From Burkholderiales bacterium Ga0074133 (GTDB lineage: Bacteria; Pseudomonadota; Gammaproteobacteria; Burkholderiales; Burkholderiaceae_C): a stretch of DNA of 64,000 nt. The notes under the pieces were generated by a model. The model was not told the origin of the DNA. It made no database searches and saw only the letters and a list, made by a program, of their open reading frames with translations. Position 1 is the first letter of the stretch, and every line of letters begins with the position of its first letter. Location: assembly GCA_001464865.1 (NCBI GenBank), contig LNEG01000125.1, positions 1 through 64,000 of the forward strand. Direction: 5' to 3'. The translations under genes and the position numbers were made by a program. This document shows positions 19,089 through 28,776 of the stretch, in pieces.

Positions 19089-19921
19089 GGCAGGGCTCTG
19101 GCGCGATGGCCGCAGTGCGGTCCACGGTGCAGCATCCTTCCTTTCGGCAGGCCGTGCAGGACATGGCCGGTACGTCCCTGGGCATTGCCGCCTGGGGGCT
19201 GGTCACGGGCGTGGCCATGGTCAAGAGCGGCATGCCGGTGGGCATGGCGCTTTTCATGTCGCTGGCGGTCTACGCGGGCAGCGCGCAGCTGGCGGTGATC
19301 CCGCTGATGGCGGTGGGTGCGCCGCTTTGGGTGATCTGGCTCACGGCAGCGTGCGTCAACCTGCGCTTTGTCATCTTCAGCAGCATGTGGCGCAGCTACT
19401 TCGCGCACCTGCCGCTTCGCCAGCGTCTGTCCGTGGGCTATTTCAGCGGTGACGTGATCTACGTGGCTTTCATGAAGCGCTTCCCCGAGCCGCGTCCGCA
19501 GCCGGAGCAGATCCCCTACTTCTGGGGTGCCGCGTCCACCAACTGGCTGGCGTGGCAGGTGCCGTCGATTGCGGGCATTCTTCTGGCCAATGCCGTTCCG
19601 CTGTCGTGGGGGCTGGGGTTTGCGGGCGTGCTGGCGCTGCTGGGCGTGCTGCTGTCGCTGCTGTTCGACCGTGCCACATGGCTGGCTACCGGTGTTGCCG
19701 CGACGGCTGCCATTGCCGCATTCGCCCTGCCGCTCAAGCTGAACATTCTGGTGGCCATTGCGGCTGCCGTGGCGGCCGGGCTGCTGATGGAGGCGGTGGA
19801 CCGCCGCCGCCGTCACCCACGGGTGGTGCTCGTACCCCCTGACAGCACGCTGCCGCCCCAGGAGCGCGCCCATGTGCAGGATGGCGAGACAGTGCCCCTG
19901 CGCGAGGAGCGTCATCCATGA
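19085..19921 (+). CDS. azlC: AzlC-family amino-acid exporter, large subunit
   Basis: Large membrane subunit of an AzlCD-type exporter for branched-chain amino acids or analogues. The 278 residues have several hydrophobic helices and the family features near the N-terminus, [17 protein letters not shown] and [13 protein letters not shown], then [11 protein letters not shown]. The hydrophilic C-terminal tail after about residue 235 is long and Pro-rich. It overlaps fmt by four bases and azlD by four bases, so fmt-azlC-azlD are coupled. Confidence 0.93.
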   Translation: MRQGSGAMAAVRSTVQHPSFRQAVQDMAGTSLGIAAWGLVTGVAMVKSGMPVGMALFMSLAVYAGSAQLAVIPLMAVGAPLWVIWLTAACVNLRFVIFSSMWRSYFAHLPLRQRLSVGYFSGDVIYVAFMKRFPEPRPQPEQIPYFWGAASTNWLAWQVPSIAGILLANAVPLSWGLGFAGVLALLGVLLSLLFDRATWLATGVAATAAIAAFALPLKLNILVAIAAAVAAGLLMEAVDRRRRHPRVVLVPPDSTLPPQERAHVQDGETVPLREERHP

Positions 19922-20271
19922 ACACGCTGGTGAACACGGACTGGTCCTGGGTCGAGCCCGCCATTGCCATTGCCGGGCTGGCGGTCATCACCGTGGTCTC
20001 GCGCGCTTTCTTCATGATCCCGCAGCGCGAACTGCCCCTGCCCGACTGGCTCAAACGCGGCCTCAAGTACGCGCCCCTGGCGGCGCTCACGGCCGTGATC
20101 GCACCTGAAATCCTGATGGCGCACGGCGAGCTCATCGGCACGTTCAGGGATGCGCGGATACCCGCCGTGCTCTGCGCCACGGCCTACTATTTCTGGCGCC
20201 GGGGCATCCTGGGCACCATTGTGGTCGGCATGGCGGTGTATCTGCCGCTGCACATCGGCTGGGGCTGGTAG
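19918..20271 (+). CDS. azlD: AzlD-family amino-acid exporter, small subunit
   Basis: Small partner of AzlC. The 117 residues form four predicted helices with the family pattern [18 protein letters not shown] near the first helix and [16 protein letters not shown] in the second. The start overlaps azlC (ATGA). The substrate is not deducible; family members export branched-chain amino acids. Confidence 0.92.
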   Translation: MNTLVNTDWSWVEPAIAIAGLAVITVVSRAFFMIPQRELPLPDWLKRGLKYAPLAALTAVIAPEILMAHGELIGTFRDARIPAVLCATAYYFWRRGILGTIVVGMAVYLPLHIGWGW

Positions 20272-20392
20272 CCACGGGACCAGGCCCCAGTCACAAGGGG
20301 GCAAGGCACCGGCGGCGGTGGCCGCGCGTCAGGCCCATGGAATCCCGGTCACTAAAATGGCGGCCTCCAAGCCTCCTTTTTCCCCTTCTGCC

Positions 20393-21589
20393 ATGAACAT
20401 CCTCCGCTTCTCCGACCTGTGCGCCCAGGGCAAGGCCCAAGGCCAGCGCGTTTTCATCCGTGCCGACCTCAACGTGCCACAGGACGATGCGGGCCGCATC
20501 ACTGAAGACACGCGCATCCGCGCTTCGGTGCCATGCATCCGCATGGCGCTGGATGCGGGCGCGGCCGTCATGGTCACCAGCCACCTGGGCCGCCCCACCG
20601 AAGGCGAGTTCAAGCCCGAGGATTCGCTGGCCCCCGTGGCGGCGCGCCTGTCGGAGCTGCTGGGCCGCGACGTGCCGCTGGTCAGCCACTGGGTGGACGG
20701 CGTGAGCGTGGCCCCCGGCCAGGTCGTGCTGCTGGAAAACTGCCGCCTGAACGTCGGGGAAAAGAAGAACAAGGAAGACCTGGCACGCAAGCTCGCCGCG
20801 CTGTGCGATATCTTCGTGAACGACGCGTTCGGTACCGCCCACCGCGCCGAGGGCACCACCTACGGCATCGCCCAGTACGCACCGGTGGCCTGCGCGGGCC
20901 CGCTGCTGTCGGCCGAAATCGACGCGCTGACCAAGGCCCTGGCCCATCCGCAGCGCCCGCTGGCCGCCATCGTGGCGGGCTCCAAGGTCTCGACCAAGCT
21001 CACCATCCTCAAGAGCCTGGCCTCCAAGGTCGACCAGCTCATCGTGGGTGGCGGCATTGCCAATACTTTCATGCTGGCCGCAGGCCTGCCCATCGGCAAA
21101 AGCCTGGCCGAGCCGGACCTGCTGGAAGAAGCCCGCGCCGTGATGCAGGCCATGAAGGCCCGCGGCGCCGAGGTGCCGATCCCCACCGACGTGGTCACGG
21201 CCAAGACCTTTGCGGCCGACGCCCCCGCCACCTTGAAGGCGGCCACTGACGTGGAAGCGGACGACCTCATCCTGGACATCGGCCCGCAGACCGCGGCGCG
21301 GCTGGCAACGCAACTCAAGTCGGCCGGCACCATCGTCTGGAACGGCCCGGTCGGCGTGTTCGAGTTTGCCGCCTTCGAGAACGGCACCCGCGAAATCGCC
21401 CACGCCATCGCTGAATCGCCTGCCTTCAGCATTGCAGGCGGTGGCGACACCCTGGCCGCCATTGCGAAATACGGCATCGAAAAGCAGGTGGGTTACATCT
21501 CCACTGGCGGCGGCGCGTTTCTGGAAGTGCTGGAGGGCAAGACGCTGCCTGCCTTCGAAATCCTGGAAAAGCGATTTGTTACGCTTTGA
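20393..21589 (+). CDS. pgk: Phosphoglycerate kinase
   Basis: Glycolytic/Calvin enzyme that transfers phosphate between 1,3-bisphosphoglycerate and ADP. The 398 residues carry the signature [11 protein letters not shown], the substrate helix [11 protein letters not shown] and, near the C-terminus, [19 protein letters not shown] plus the nucleotide loop GGGDTLAAI. The ATG before NILRFSDLC is chosen. An in-frame ATG 36 bases upstream (MAASKPPF) would add a non-conserved lead. Confidence 0.98.
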   Translation: MNILRFSDLCAQGKAQGQRVFIRADLNVPQDDAGRITEDTRIRASVPCIRMALDAGAAVMVTSHLGRPTEGEFKPEDSLAPVAARLSELLGRDVPLVSHWVDGVSVAPGQVVLLENCRLNVGEKKNKEDLARKLAALCDIFVNDAFGTAHRAEGTTYGIAQYAPVACAGPLLSAEIDALTKALAHPQRPLAAIVAGSKVSTKLTILKSLASKVDQLIVGGGIANTFMLAAGLPIGKSLAEPDLLEEARAVMQAMKARGAEVPIPTDVVTAKTFAADAPATLKAATDVEADDLILDIGPQTAARLATQLKSAGTIVWNGPVGVFEFAAFENGTREIAHAIAESPAFSIAGGGDTLAAIAKYGIEKQVGYISTGGGAFLEVLEGKTLPAFEILEKRFVTL

Positions 21590-21720
21590 TTAATCTGATT
21601 GCAATTGCATAAATCCCCTGCCTGGTGCTTTGCGCACGGGCAGCGGAAGTTGTGACCAAAAACAACGAAATGTGTGTGCTGGTCGCCACTTGAATCAGGT
21701 TTCTCTTGTTTTTGTTGTGT

Positions 21721-21755
21721 ATCCCGCCCAGAATTATTTTTAAAGTCGGCGGGAT
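21721..21755. promoter_or_regulatory. Inverted repeat in AT-rich leader of the lipoprotein pair
   Basis: Perfect 8-base inverted repeat ATCCCGCC (21721-21728) / GGCGGGAT (21748-21755) around a 19-base AT-rich loop. A possible promoter overlaps it: TTGTTG at about 21714-21719 and TATTTT 17 bases later. A strong GTAGGAGGGAACC ribosome site precedes the next ATG. The whole gap (21590-21797) is much richer in A and T than its surroundings. Confidence 0.4.
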
Positions 21756-21797
21756 GCAATGGCATTTCTGCCTCTCTTAGGTCCGTAGGAGGGAACC

Positions 21798-22484
21798 ATG
21801 AAGTTTTCAAAAGCAGTCAGCTTGGCGATTCTCGCCGGCGCTGTCGCCACCTTGACTGGCTGTGCATATCGTTCGCCCATTCCCCTTGCGGAAAATTTCC
21901 AGCTGACCGTGCAACCCAAGGTCCGCTCTGCGGGGCATTGGGAGATCCTGTCCCAGGACGTGGTTTCGCAGACGCTCGGCACGTTGGAGAAGGCCGGCAT
22001 TGCGCCCGGTACGCAGCTGCATGTGGCCTTGCCGCCTAACCCCAGCGCGTTTGACCTGGCGTTCCGCGACTTCCTGATCACCCGCATGGTCCAGAGCGGC
22101 GCGCCGGTGCTGCAGAACCCTGGCCAAGCCCTGGACGTGACGTATCACACCCAGCTGGTCCGGCACAACAGCCCGCGCCCGCACTTCGTGCCCAACCAGC
22201 TGACCATGATCGCCGTGGGCCTGATGGCCGCATACGGTCTGCGCCATGAGCATCTGGACGCACAGCTGCTGGCCACGCTGGGCTTCACCTCGCTGGCCGA
22301 CTACGGTTTGAGCGTTGGCTCTGGCGGCCCGACAAACACCGAAATGATCCTCACGACCACGGTCACCCGTGGAGGCCAGTACGTAGCACGCAAGACGGAC
22401 GTGTACTACCTCGAGAACGCGGACACCCCGCTTTTCATGCGCCCCTCGTACAGGAACGTCAACATGAAGGTAGTTTCCCAATGA
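21798..22484 (+). CDS. Lipoprotein, first of a pair with a FlgO-like protein
   Basis: A 228-residue predicted outer-membrane lipoprotein with signal peptide and lipobox TLTGC (Cys at about 22). The body is otherwise unrecognised; it includes LHVALPPNPSAFDLAFRDFLIT and a short Gly/Ala hydrophobic patch LTMIAVGLMAAYGL. A good Shine-Dalgarno (GGAGGG) precedes the ATG. The stop overlaps the next gene by four bases, so the two proteins are made together and may form one surface complex. Confidence 0.8.
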   Translation: MKFSKAVSLAILAGAVATLTGCAYRSPIPLAENFQLTVQPKVRSAGHWEILSQDVVSQTLGTLEKAGIAPGTQLHVALPPNPSAFDLAFRDFLITRMVQSGAPVLQNPGQALDVTYHTQLVRHNSPRPHFVPNQLTMIAVGLMAAYGLRHEHLDAQLLATLGFTSLADYGLSVGSGGPTNTEMILTTTVTRGGQYVARKTDVYYLENADTPLFMRPSYRNVNMKVVSQ

Positions 22485-23038
22485 AAGTCACCGCATCCCT
22501 GACGGCGCTGGCCGCAGCCGCCCTGTTGGCGGGCTGTGCAAACACGGCAGCGCCTGTGCGCACCGAGCCTACCTACCAGGAGGCGGCCAGCAGCCCCTTC
22601 CTGAACAGCAGCCGCGAGGCCGTGGGCAAGCTGACGGCAGGCTTTGACCTCAACACCCTGGGTGGCGGGCCGGTGCTCGTGGCCACCGTCGTGAACGTGA
22701 ACGACCTGAGCCGTTCTGCCCCGCTGGGCCGGACGCTGTCCGAACAGTACGCGTCGCAGATGGCCAACAGCGGTTTCAACGTCAAGGAAATCAAGCTGCG
22801 CGGCGATGTGTTTGTCCGCGAAGGCGCGGGTGAACTGCTGCTCTCGCGTGAGATCAAGGACATTGCCCGTAGCCACAACGCGTCGCTGGTGGTCGTAGGG
22901 ACCTACTCTGCCGCGGCCAATTTCACCTATGTGAGCCTGAAGCTCGTGCGCACCGAGGACAGCCGCATCGTGGCTGGCCACGACTACGCGCTGCCCAACG
23001 ACCGCGACGTGATGCGCCTGCTGGCCGTTCCACGCTGA
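22481..23038 (+). CDS. FlgO-like lipoprotein
   Basis: A 185-residue lipoprotein with lipobox LLAGC (Cys at about 19). The body fits the FlgO outer-membrane family: LVATVVNVNDLSRSAPLGRTLSEQ, then a GFNVKEIKLRGD strand and LVVVGTYSAAANFTYVSLKL. FlgO in Vibrio supports the flagellum, but no flagellar genes are near, so a flagellar role is not implied. It is coupled to the preceding lipoprotein and followed by a strong terminator. Confidence 0.75.
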   Translation: MKVTASLTALAAAALLAGCANTAAPVRTEPTYQEAASSPFLNSSREAVGKLTAGFDLNTLGGGPVLVATVVNVNDLSRSAPLGRTLSEQYASQMANSGFNVKEIKLRGDVFVREGAGELLLSREIKDIARSHNASLVVVGTYSAAANFTYVSLKLVRTEDSRIVAGHDYALPNDRDVMRLLAVPR

Positions 23039-23092
23039 CGCATCGCACCTGCCGGTTGCTGCTGCCCTCGCTGCTCGGCAACCATCCGCTCC

Positions 23093-23118
23093 AAAAGGCC
23101 GTCTCGACGGCCTTTTTT
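23093..23118 (+). terminator. Rho-independent terminator after the lipoprotein pair
   Basis: Stem AAAAGGCCGTC / GACGGCCTTTT with a two-base TC loop, ending in six Ts. It separates the lipoprotein pair from pyrF. Confidence 0.9.
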
Positions 23119-23198
23119 CATGGGTGGCTCATCTTCTCGAGGCCCGCTGAACGGCCGTGCAACGAGCGTTCGATGGTGCCCACCTAAAATCACGCCCC

Positions 23199-24035
23199 AT
23201 GACCTTTACCGACATGCTGCGCAGCGCCACGGCGCAGAACCAATCCCTGCTGTGTGTGGGCCTGGACCCGGAGCCGACACGGTTTCCTGCAGGGATGCAG
23301 GGCGACCCGCGCAAGATCTATGACTTCTGCGCGGCCGTGGTCGATGCCACGGCAGACCTCGTGTGTTCCTTCAAGCCGCAGATCGCGTACTTCGCCGCCC
23401 ATGGCGCCGAAGACCAGCTGGAGCGGCTGATGCAGCACATGCGCTGCAATGCGCCGCATGTGCCGGTGATCCTGGATGCCAAGCGCGGCGATATCGGCTC
23501 CACCGCCGAGCAGTACGCCAAAGAGGCGTTCGAGCGCTACGGTGCCGATGCTGTCACGCTCTCGCCTTTCATGGGCTTTGATTCGATCGAGCCCTACCTG
23601 GCCTACCACGGCAAGGGCGCGTTCCTGCTGTGCCGCACGTCCAACCCCGGCGGCGACGACCTGCAGAACCAGCGCCTAGCCAGCATCGAAGGCCAGCCGC
23701 TGATGTACGAACACGTGGCGCGCCTGGCGCAAGGCCCCTGGAACAAGAACGGCCAGCTTGGCTTGGTGGTGGGCGCCACCTACCCGCAGGAGATCGAGCG
23801 CGTGCGCAGCATTGCGCCCACGCTGCCCCTGCTGATCCCCGGCGTGGGCGCCCAGGGTGGCGATGCGGCGGCCACGGTGCGTGCCGGCCTGCGCACTGAC
23901 GGGCCGATCATCGTGAACTCGTCGCGCGCCATCCTGTACGCATCGCGCGGTGACGACTTTGCGGCGGCCGCGCGCGCAGAAGCCGTGCGCACCCGCGCGG
24001 TGCTGCAGGCGGCCCAGGCAGCGGCCGGGTACTGA
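23199..24035 (+). CDS. pyrF: Orotidine 5'-phosphate decarboxylase (PyrF, long type)
   Basis: Last step of UMP synthesis. The 278-residue length and the catalytic stretch [20 protein letters not shown] mark the longer type 2 family found in Mycobacterium and many betaproteobacteria. FVNPGVG-like end motif: [11 protein letters not shown]. The ATG before [14 protein letters not shown] is the conserved start. Confidence 0.97.
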   Translation: MTFTDMLRSATAQNQSLLCVGLDPEPTRFPAGMQGDPRKIYDFCAAVVDATADLVCSFKPQIAYFAAHGAEDQLERLMQHMRCNAPHVPVILDAKRGDIGSTAEQYAKEAFERYGADAVTLSPFMGFDSIEPYLAYHGKGAFLLCRTSNPGGDDLQNQRLASIEGQPLMYEHVARLAQGPWNKNGQLGLVVGATYPQEIERVRSIAPTLPLLIPGVGAQGGDAAATVRAGLRTDGPIIVNSSRAILYASRGDDFAAAARAEAVRTRAVLQAAQAAAGY

Positions 24036-24148
24036 CGCCTGGCACGCCCGCCGCAGGCGGCGTTGCTGCGGGCGCCCTGGTGGGGGCCAGCGGCTTTTTT
24101 ACCTGATGGCGCGCACCGCCCCGCGCGCTTTGACCCCGGAGCCCCGCG

Positions 24149-25045
24149 ATGCAGCTCAAATGGCTCGAAGACTTCATCGTGCTGGCGCAGGAGCGCAGCT
24201 TCACCCGTGCGGCCGAGCTGCGGCATGTGACGCACCCCGCCTTTGGCCGGCGCATCCGTGCGCTGGAGGCCTGGGCGGGCACGCCGCTGGTCGAACGCGG
24301 GGGCGGGCCCGTCACCCTCACCCCGGCGGGCCAGAGCTTTCTGGAAACCGCGGCCAACCTGGCGCGCAGCCTGACCCAGGCGCACGAAGAGCTGCAGAGC
24401 CTGGCCGGGCGCCAGGGCCGCACCATCACGCTGGCCACGGGCCGCACGCTGGCGCGCACCGTGGTGGCCGACTGGCTGGTGCGCCTGCAGCCGGTGCTGC
24501 AGGGGGCCGAGGTTTGCGTGCGCACGCGGTCGCTGGCCGACACGGTGGCCATGCTGGAGCGCAGCGAGGCCGACTTTTCCCTGGTCTACCACCACCCCAC
24601 GCTGGCTGTGCGGCTCGATGCCCGGCAGTTCAGCCACGTCACGGTGGCGTCCGACCGGCTGGTGCCCGTATCGCGCGCCACCGCCCAGGGCCAGGCGCAG
24701 CACCGCTTCGGCCAGGGCTCCGCGCTGGTGCCCTACCTGGCCTATGCCCCGCAACTGGCGCTGGGGCGGCTGGTGGAAGACCATCTGGCGCAAAACCCCC
24801 ACGCCCCGCGCCTGCAGCGGGTGGTGGAATGTGACTCGGCCGATGCGCATTACGAATACGTGCAAAAGGGTCTGGGCGTGGCGTGGCTTCCCTGGTCCAT
24901 GGTGCATGCGGATTGCAAGGCCGGGCGGCTGGCACCGGCGGGCGATGTGCGCATGGAGGTGCGTTTTGACGTGCGCCTGTACCGCCCCAAACGGCGTCTG
25001 GGCCCGCTGGCCGAAGCGTTCTGGAAAGCCATGGCGCAACGCTGA
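24149..25045 (+). CDS. LysR-family transcriptional regulator
   Basis: A 298-residue LysR regulator. The N-terminal winged helix-turn-helix (about 1-62) reads FIVLAQERSFTRAAELRHVT followed by RRIRALEAWAGTPLVERG; the effector-binding domain fills the rest. It lies 247 bases upstream of the Bug-type solute-binding gene in the same direction, so it may regulate that gene and the following deacylase. The ligand is unknown. Confidence 0.9.
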   Translation: MQLKWLEDFIVLAQERSFTRAAELRHVTHPAFGRRIRALEAWAGTPLVERGGGPVTLTPAGQSFLETAANLARSLTQAHEELQSLAGRQGRTITLATGRTLARTVVADWLVRLQPVLQGAEVCVRTRSLADTVAMLERSEADFSLVYHHPTLAVRLDARQFSHVTVASDRLVPVSRATAQGQAQHRFGQGSALVPYLAYAPQLALGRLVEDHLAQNPHAPRLQRVVECDSADAHYEYVQKGLGVAWLPWSMVHADCKAGRLAPAGDVRMEVRFDVRLYRPKRRLGPLAEAFWKAMAQR

Positions 25046-25292
25046 CGCTTTTGCGGCAAGGCGTCGCCGCGGCCTGGGCACCCCGCGTGGCGGGCCTCCG
25101 CGCGCCAGCGCCGAATTCCGAGGGTTAACCCCCCGCTCTCAACGCAAACCAGCACCAGTCCGTGCTGTTTCGGCACCACGGCCAGCCTGCGGGTTTTTGA
25201 CAATCAGGGCACGGCCAGCGCTGGCCCACGCGCCCTGCGATGACCCCGAAGGCCCCGCAAAAGCAAGCAAGTGCCCTCCACAAGGAAACCCC

Positions 25293-26282
25293 ATGCCCAC
25301 CACCCGCCTGACTTCCCCCCGCCGCACAGCCCTGCTCTGCGGCCTCGCCCTGCTGTCCACAGCGGCGCCCGTGTTCGCGCAGGACGCTGCCTGGCCGTCC
25401 AAGCCCATCACCATCGTCGTGGGCTACCCGCCCGGCGGCAGCACTGACCTGACCGGCCGCACCGTGGCCACCGAGCTGAGCGCCAAGCTCGGCGTGCCGG
25501 TGGTGATCGAGAACATCGGCGGTGCCGGTGGCGCCATCGGCGCGCAGAAGGTGGCCAGCGCCGCGCCCGATGGCTACACCTTGCTGGTGGGTGCCAGCAA
25601 CGAGATCGCCATCAACAAACTGGTGACCAAGAAGGTCAAGTACGACATCAAGGACTTCACCGCCATCGGCCTGATTGCCTCTCAGCCGCTGGTGCTGGTG
25701 GCATCGCAGGGCGCGGGCGTGAAGAACCTGGCCGAGTTCACGCAGAAGGTCTCGAAGAACCCCGGCAAGTTCAGCTACGGCAGCTCGGGCGTGGGCACCT
25801 CGCTGCACCTGGCGGGCGAGATGGTCAAGGAGCAGGGCAAGCTGTTCATGACGCACATCCCCTACCGCGGCGTGGCGCCGCTCACCAACGACCTGATGGG
25901 CAACAACCTGGAGTACGGCGTGTTCGTGCTCTCCAGCGGCCTGCCGCACATCAAGAGCGGCAAGGTCATTGCGCTGGGCACCACCGAGGCCAAACGCTCG
26001 GCCACCACGCCCGAGATTCCGGCGCTGGCCGAAACCGCGCAGTACAAGAACGTGGACATCGGCGTGTGGTTTGCGCTCATGGGCCCGGCCAACCTGCCCA
26101 AGCCGGTGTTCGACAAGCTCAAGAAGGCGCTCAACGACAGCCTGCAGTCGCCCGAGTTCAGAAAGAAGATGGAATCCAGCGGCTCCACCGTAGCGGCCAC
26201 CACGGTCAACCTCGACCAGTTCCTGGCCACCGAAGTGGCCAAGTACAAGCAGATTGTTGACTACGCAAAGATCGAAGAATGA
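25293..26282 (+). CDS. Bug-family tripartite tricarboxylate transporter substrate-binding protein
   Basis: Periplasmic solute-binding protein of the TctC/Bug family. The 329 residues start with a signal peptide cleaved after STAAPVFA. Family marks follow: WPSKPITIVVGYPPGGSTD, VVIENIGGAGGAIGAQKV and the GTSLHLAGEM region. The start is preceded by AAGGAAA. No TctA/TctB membrane genes are adjacent, which is common for the expanded Bug family in this group. It overlaps the following deacylase gene by four bases. Confidence 0.93.
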   Translation: MPTTRLTSPRRTALLCGLALLSTAAPVFAQDAAWPSKPITIVVGYPPGGSTDLTGRTVATELSAKLGVPVVIENIGGAGGAIGAQKVASAAPDGYTLLVGASNEIAINKLVTKKVKYDIKDFTAIGLIASQPLVLVASQGAGVKNLAEFTQKVSKNPGKFSYGSSGVGTSLHLAGEMVKEQGKLFMTHIPYRGVAPLTNDLMGNNLEYGVFVLSSGLPHIKSGKVIALGTTEAKRSATTPEIPALAETAQYKNVDIGVWFALMGPANLPKPVFDKLKKALNDSLQSPEFRKKMESSGSTVAATTVNLDQFLATEVAKYKQIVDYAKIEE

Positions 26283-27277
26283 GCCACCCCGACGACAACC
26301 GCACCGTGCAGCCCCTGCACTTTGAACTGCCCGCGCCCGACATCAGTGCCTGGCGCGCGGGCAACACCGGCACCGAAGGTGTGTGGCGTTTCGACTCGGG
26401 TGTGCCCGGCCGCCGCGTGATGGTCAGCGCGCTCGTGCACGGCAATGAGCTGTGCGGCGCCTGGGCATTGAAGGGCCTGCTGGAGGCCGGCGTGCGGCCC
26501 CTGCGCGGCACGCTCACGCTCGCGTTTTGCAACCTCGATGCCTTCGACCGGTTTGACGCCGCCCACCACGATGCCTCGCGCTTCACCGACGAAGACCTCA
26601 ACCGCCAGTGGCTGGACGAGCGCATTGATGCCGCCGATACGCGCGAACGCCGCCGTGCCGCGGCCTTGCGCCCCTGGGTCGCCCAGGCCGACTGGCTGCT
26701 GGACATCCACTCCATGCACGAGCCCTCGGCACCGCTGCTGCTCACCGGCATGCAGCCGCGCAACCTGCAGCTGGCGCGCGCCATGCGTTCGCCCGAGCAC
26801 ATCGTGGTCGATGCGGGCCACAAGGACGGCGTGCGCATGCGCGACTACGGTCGCTTTGGCGCGCTGGCCGATGCGCCGGGCGATGACACGCGCTCGCTGC
26901 TCATCGAATGCGGCTTCCACGGCGACCCGGCCAGCCGCGCCGTGGCGCAGGACCAGTGCGTGCGCTTCATCGAACAGGCGGGCGTGCTGGAGGCCGACGC
27001 GCTGGCGCAGCAGCTGCCCGGCTGGCGCCTGCCCGACGCACCGCGCCAGTGGGCCCTGGAAGTGACCGGGCCGGTGGTGGCCACCAGTAGCGCCTTCCGG
27101 TTTGTGGCGCCATTCACGGGGCTGGAGGTGTTCGAGAAAGCCGGTACGGTGATCGGCGACAACGATGGCGTGCCCGTGACCACGCCTTACGACGACTGCG
27201 TGCTGGTGATGCCATCGGTGCGCCAGGCCCGGGCGGGCGTCACGGTGGTGCGCTTTGCGCGGCGGCGGGTGCTGTAG
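26279..27277 (+). CDS. Zinc deacylase of the AstE/aspartoacylase (M14-like) family
   Basis: A 332-residue zinc hydrolase. Metal and catalytic motifs: ALVHGNELCG (His and Glu ligands), WLLDIHSMHE (third ligand region) and LLIECGFHG (catalytic Glu). Family members remove acyl groups from N-acyl amino acids. The gene is translationally coupled to the Bug protein (ATGA), suggesting the imported solute is an N-acyl amino acid or similar compound; that is inference from context. Confidence 0.85.
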   Translation: MSHPDDNRTVQPLHFELPAPDISAWRAGNTGTEGVWRFDSGVPGRRVMVSALVHGNELCGAWALKGLLEAGVRPLRGTLTLAFCNLDAFDRFDAAHHDASRFTDEDLNRQWLDERIDAADTRERRRAAALRPWVAQADWLLDIHSMHEPSAPLLLTGMQPRNLQLARAMRSPEHIVVDAGHKDGVRMRDYGRFGALADAPGDDTRSLLIECGFHGDPASRAVAQDQCVRFIEQAGVLEADALAQQLPGWRLPDAPRQWALEVTGPVVATSSAFRFVAPFTGLEVFEKAGTVIGDNDGVPVTTPYDDCVLVMPSVRQARAGVTVVRFARRRVL

Positions 27278-27342
27278 CAGCCCCCGGCCACGGCGATGCA
27301 CGCTTTCGCCCTGGCACCGTCGCTGCGTGGCTGGCGCCGTAC

Positions 27343-27385
27343 TGCTATTGAATAAATAGCAAAACAGGCAATTTACTCAGGGACC
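27343..27385 (+). repeat. Dispersed palindromic repeat, copy 4 (convergent gap)
   Basis: TGCTATT (27343-27349), GAATA, AATAGCA (27355-27361), then ACAGGCAATTTACTCAGGGACC. It sits between the 3' ends of the deacylase and the EamA gene. The first 19 bases match the mnmE copy at 18 positions. Confidence 0.75.
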
Positions 27386-28336
27386 TCAGGCCGTTTTTGC
27401 CTGAAACCGGGGCCCCAGCAACACGCAGGCCAGCGCAACCACGATGAAGGCAATGCCCGCCCATTGCCAGGGCGCCACCGTCTCGCCCAGCACCAGCCAC
27501 CCGGCCGTGAGCCCCACCACCGGCACGGCCAGGCTGAAGGGCGCCACGCGGTTGGCCGGGTGGCGCTGCAGCAGGTGGGTCCACAGCGCGTTGCCGACGG
27601 TGTTGGCAGCCCACCCAAGGTATGCCACGGCGGCCCAGCCCGACAAGGGAACATTCGCCAAAGCTTCCCACTGCAGCCAGCGGGCGGCATCAGGGTCAAA
27701 AATGGCCGACAGCACGATGAATGGAACGATAGGCACCAGGCTGCTCCAGATCACAAAGGCCAACGGGTCGTAGCCGGGCGCTGCGTTTTGCGCCAGCCGC
27801 GCCACGATGTGGGATGCAGCCCACAGGGATGCGGCGCACAGGGTGAGCACCAGCCCCGCGACCGTGGTTGCCGCTGCAGCACCGGGTGCTTCAGGCCCCA
27901 GGTGGTGCATTCCAAAGCACACCAGGCCAAGGGTTGCCAACGCCATGCCCCATACCAGAGGCCGGCCGGGCTTCTCGTGGAGAAATGCAAACGCGAACAG
28001 CGCGGTGAAGAACACCTGCGTCTGAAGCAGCACACTGGCCAGGCCGGCCGTAATGCCCACCTGCATGCCAATGAACAAAAAGCCGAACTGTCCCACGCCC
28101 TGCAACATGCCGAAGCAGAGCACCCAGCGCCAGTTCACACGGGGCGGCGGGATCATGAGGAGCAGCGGCAGCGCCGCAAAAATGTACCGCGCAGCCCCCA
28201 GCTGAAACGGGGTGAAGCTGCGCAGCCCCCACTTCATCGCCACAAAGTTCACGCCCCACAGCACCACCACCAGCAGCGCCGTCAGCAGGTCGCGCGGGCG
28301 AAAGGGGGTGGCCGGCGCCGGCGCGGGGGCCGTCAC
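27386..28336 (-). CDS. EamA-family transporter
   Basis: Drug/metabolite-type exporter with two EamA units and about ten helices in 316 residues. It begins with the helix LLTALLVVVLWGVNFVAMKW; the mid-protein AALPLLLMIPPP and C-terminal LVLGETVAPWQWAGIAFIVV are typical. A GTG start at 28334-28336 is preferred: it overlaps the thioesterase stop (GTGA), and a longer upstream frame is Arg/Gly-rich and not conserved. Substrate is unknown. Confidence 0.9.
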   Translation of the reverse strand: MTAPAPAPATPFRPRDLLTALLVVVLWGVNFVAMKWGLRSFTPFQLGAARYIFAALPLLLMIPPPRVNWRWVLCFGMLQGVGQFGFLFIGMQVGITAGLASVLLQTQVFFTALFAFAFLHEKPGRPLVWGMALATLGLVCFGMHHLGPEAPGAAAATTVAGLVLTLCAASLWAASHIVARLAQNAAPGYDPLAFVIWSSLVPIVPFIVLSAIFDPDAARWLQWEALANVPLSGWAAVAYLGWAANTVGNALWTHLLQRHPANRVAPFSLAVPVVGLTAGWLVLGETVAPWQWAGIAFIVVALACVLLGPRFQAKTA

Positions 28337-28776
28337 TGCGCCGCCCGCGCGGCTTCCAGGTGGGCCTGCACCCGCTGGGCGAGCGCGATGTCGCCCGGGG
28401 TGTCGGGCATCCACCTGTCCACGCTGCGGGGCCTCTCCTCGGCATCCACCGCCGTGTAGGCGGCCACGCAGTGCACCACGTCGTGCAGGGCGCCGCCCTG
28501 CACGCTGCCGCTGCGCACATCCAACACCAGGTTCAGCGTGGCGTCCTGGGTGTAGGCCAGCCGGGCATGCACCTCGACCAGATCGCCGGGCCGGATGGGC
28601 TGCAGGAAAGCGGCACTGCCCACAAACTGCGTGATGCACGGCCCGCGGGCCCAGGCGCTGGCGCAGGCAAAGCCGGCCTCGTCCACCCAGCGCAGCACCG
28701 TGCCACCCGGAATGCGGGCTGCCGATGGCGACGTGGTGGGGTGCGATGCAAGAAAGCGCAGCGTGATCGATTGCAT
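28333..28776 (-). CDS. Hot-dog-fold acyl-CoA thioesterase
   Basis: A 147-residue cytosolic thioesterase of the YciA/ACOT type. It begins MQSITLRFLASHPTTSPSAA and has the family pattern GGTVLRWVDEAGFACA, FLQPIRPGDLVEVHARL. Substrate chain length cannot be told. The stop overlaps the EamA start by four bases. The start is set by conservation; a longer upstream frame is unsupported. Confidence 0.87.
   Translation of the reverse strand: MQSITLRFLASHPTTSPSAARIPGGTVLRWVDEAGFACASAWARGPCITQFVGSAAFLQPIRPGDLVEVHARLAYTQDATLNLVLDVRSGSVQGGALHDVVHCVAAYTAVDAEERPRSVDRWMPDTPGDIALAQRVQAHLEAARAAQ

Noticed and set aside
24036-24110. Terminator after pyrF
   Set aside because: GC-rich inverted pieces and a T run occur, but they do not form one continuous stem next to the T run.
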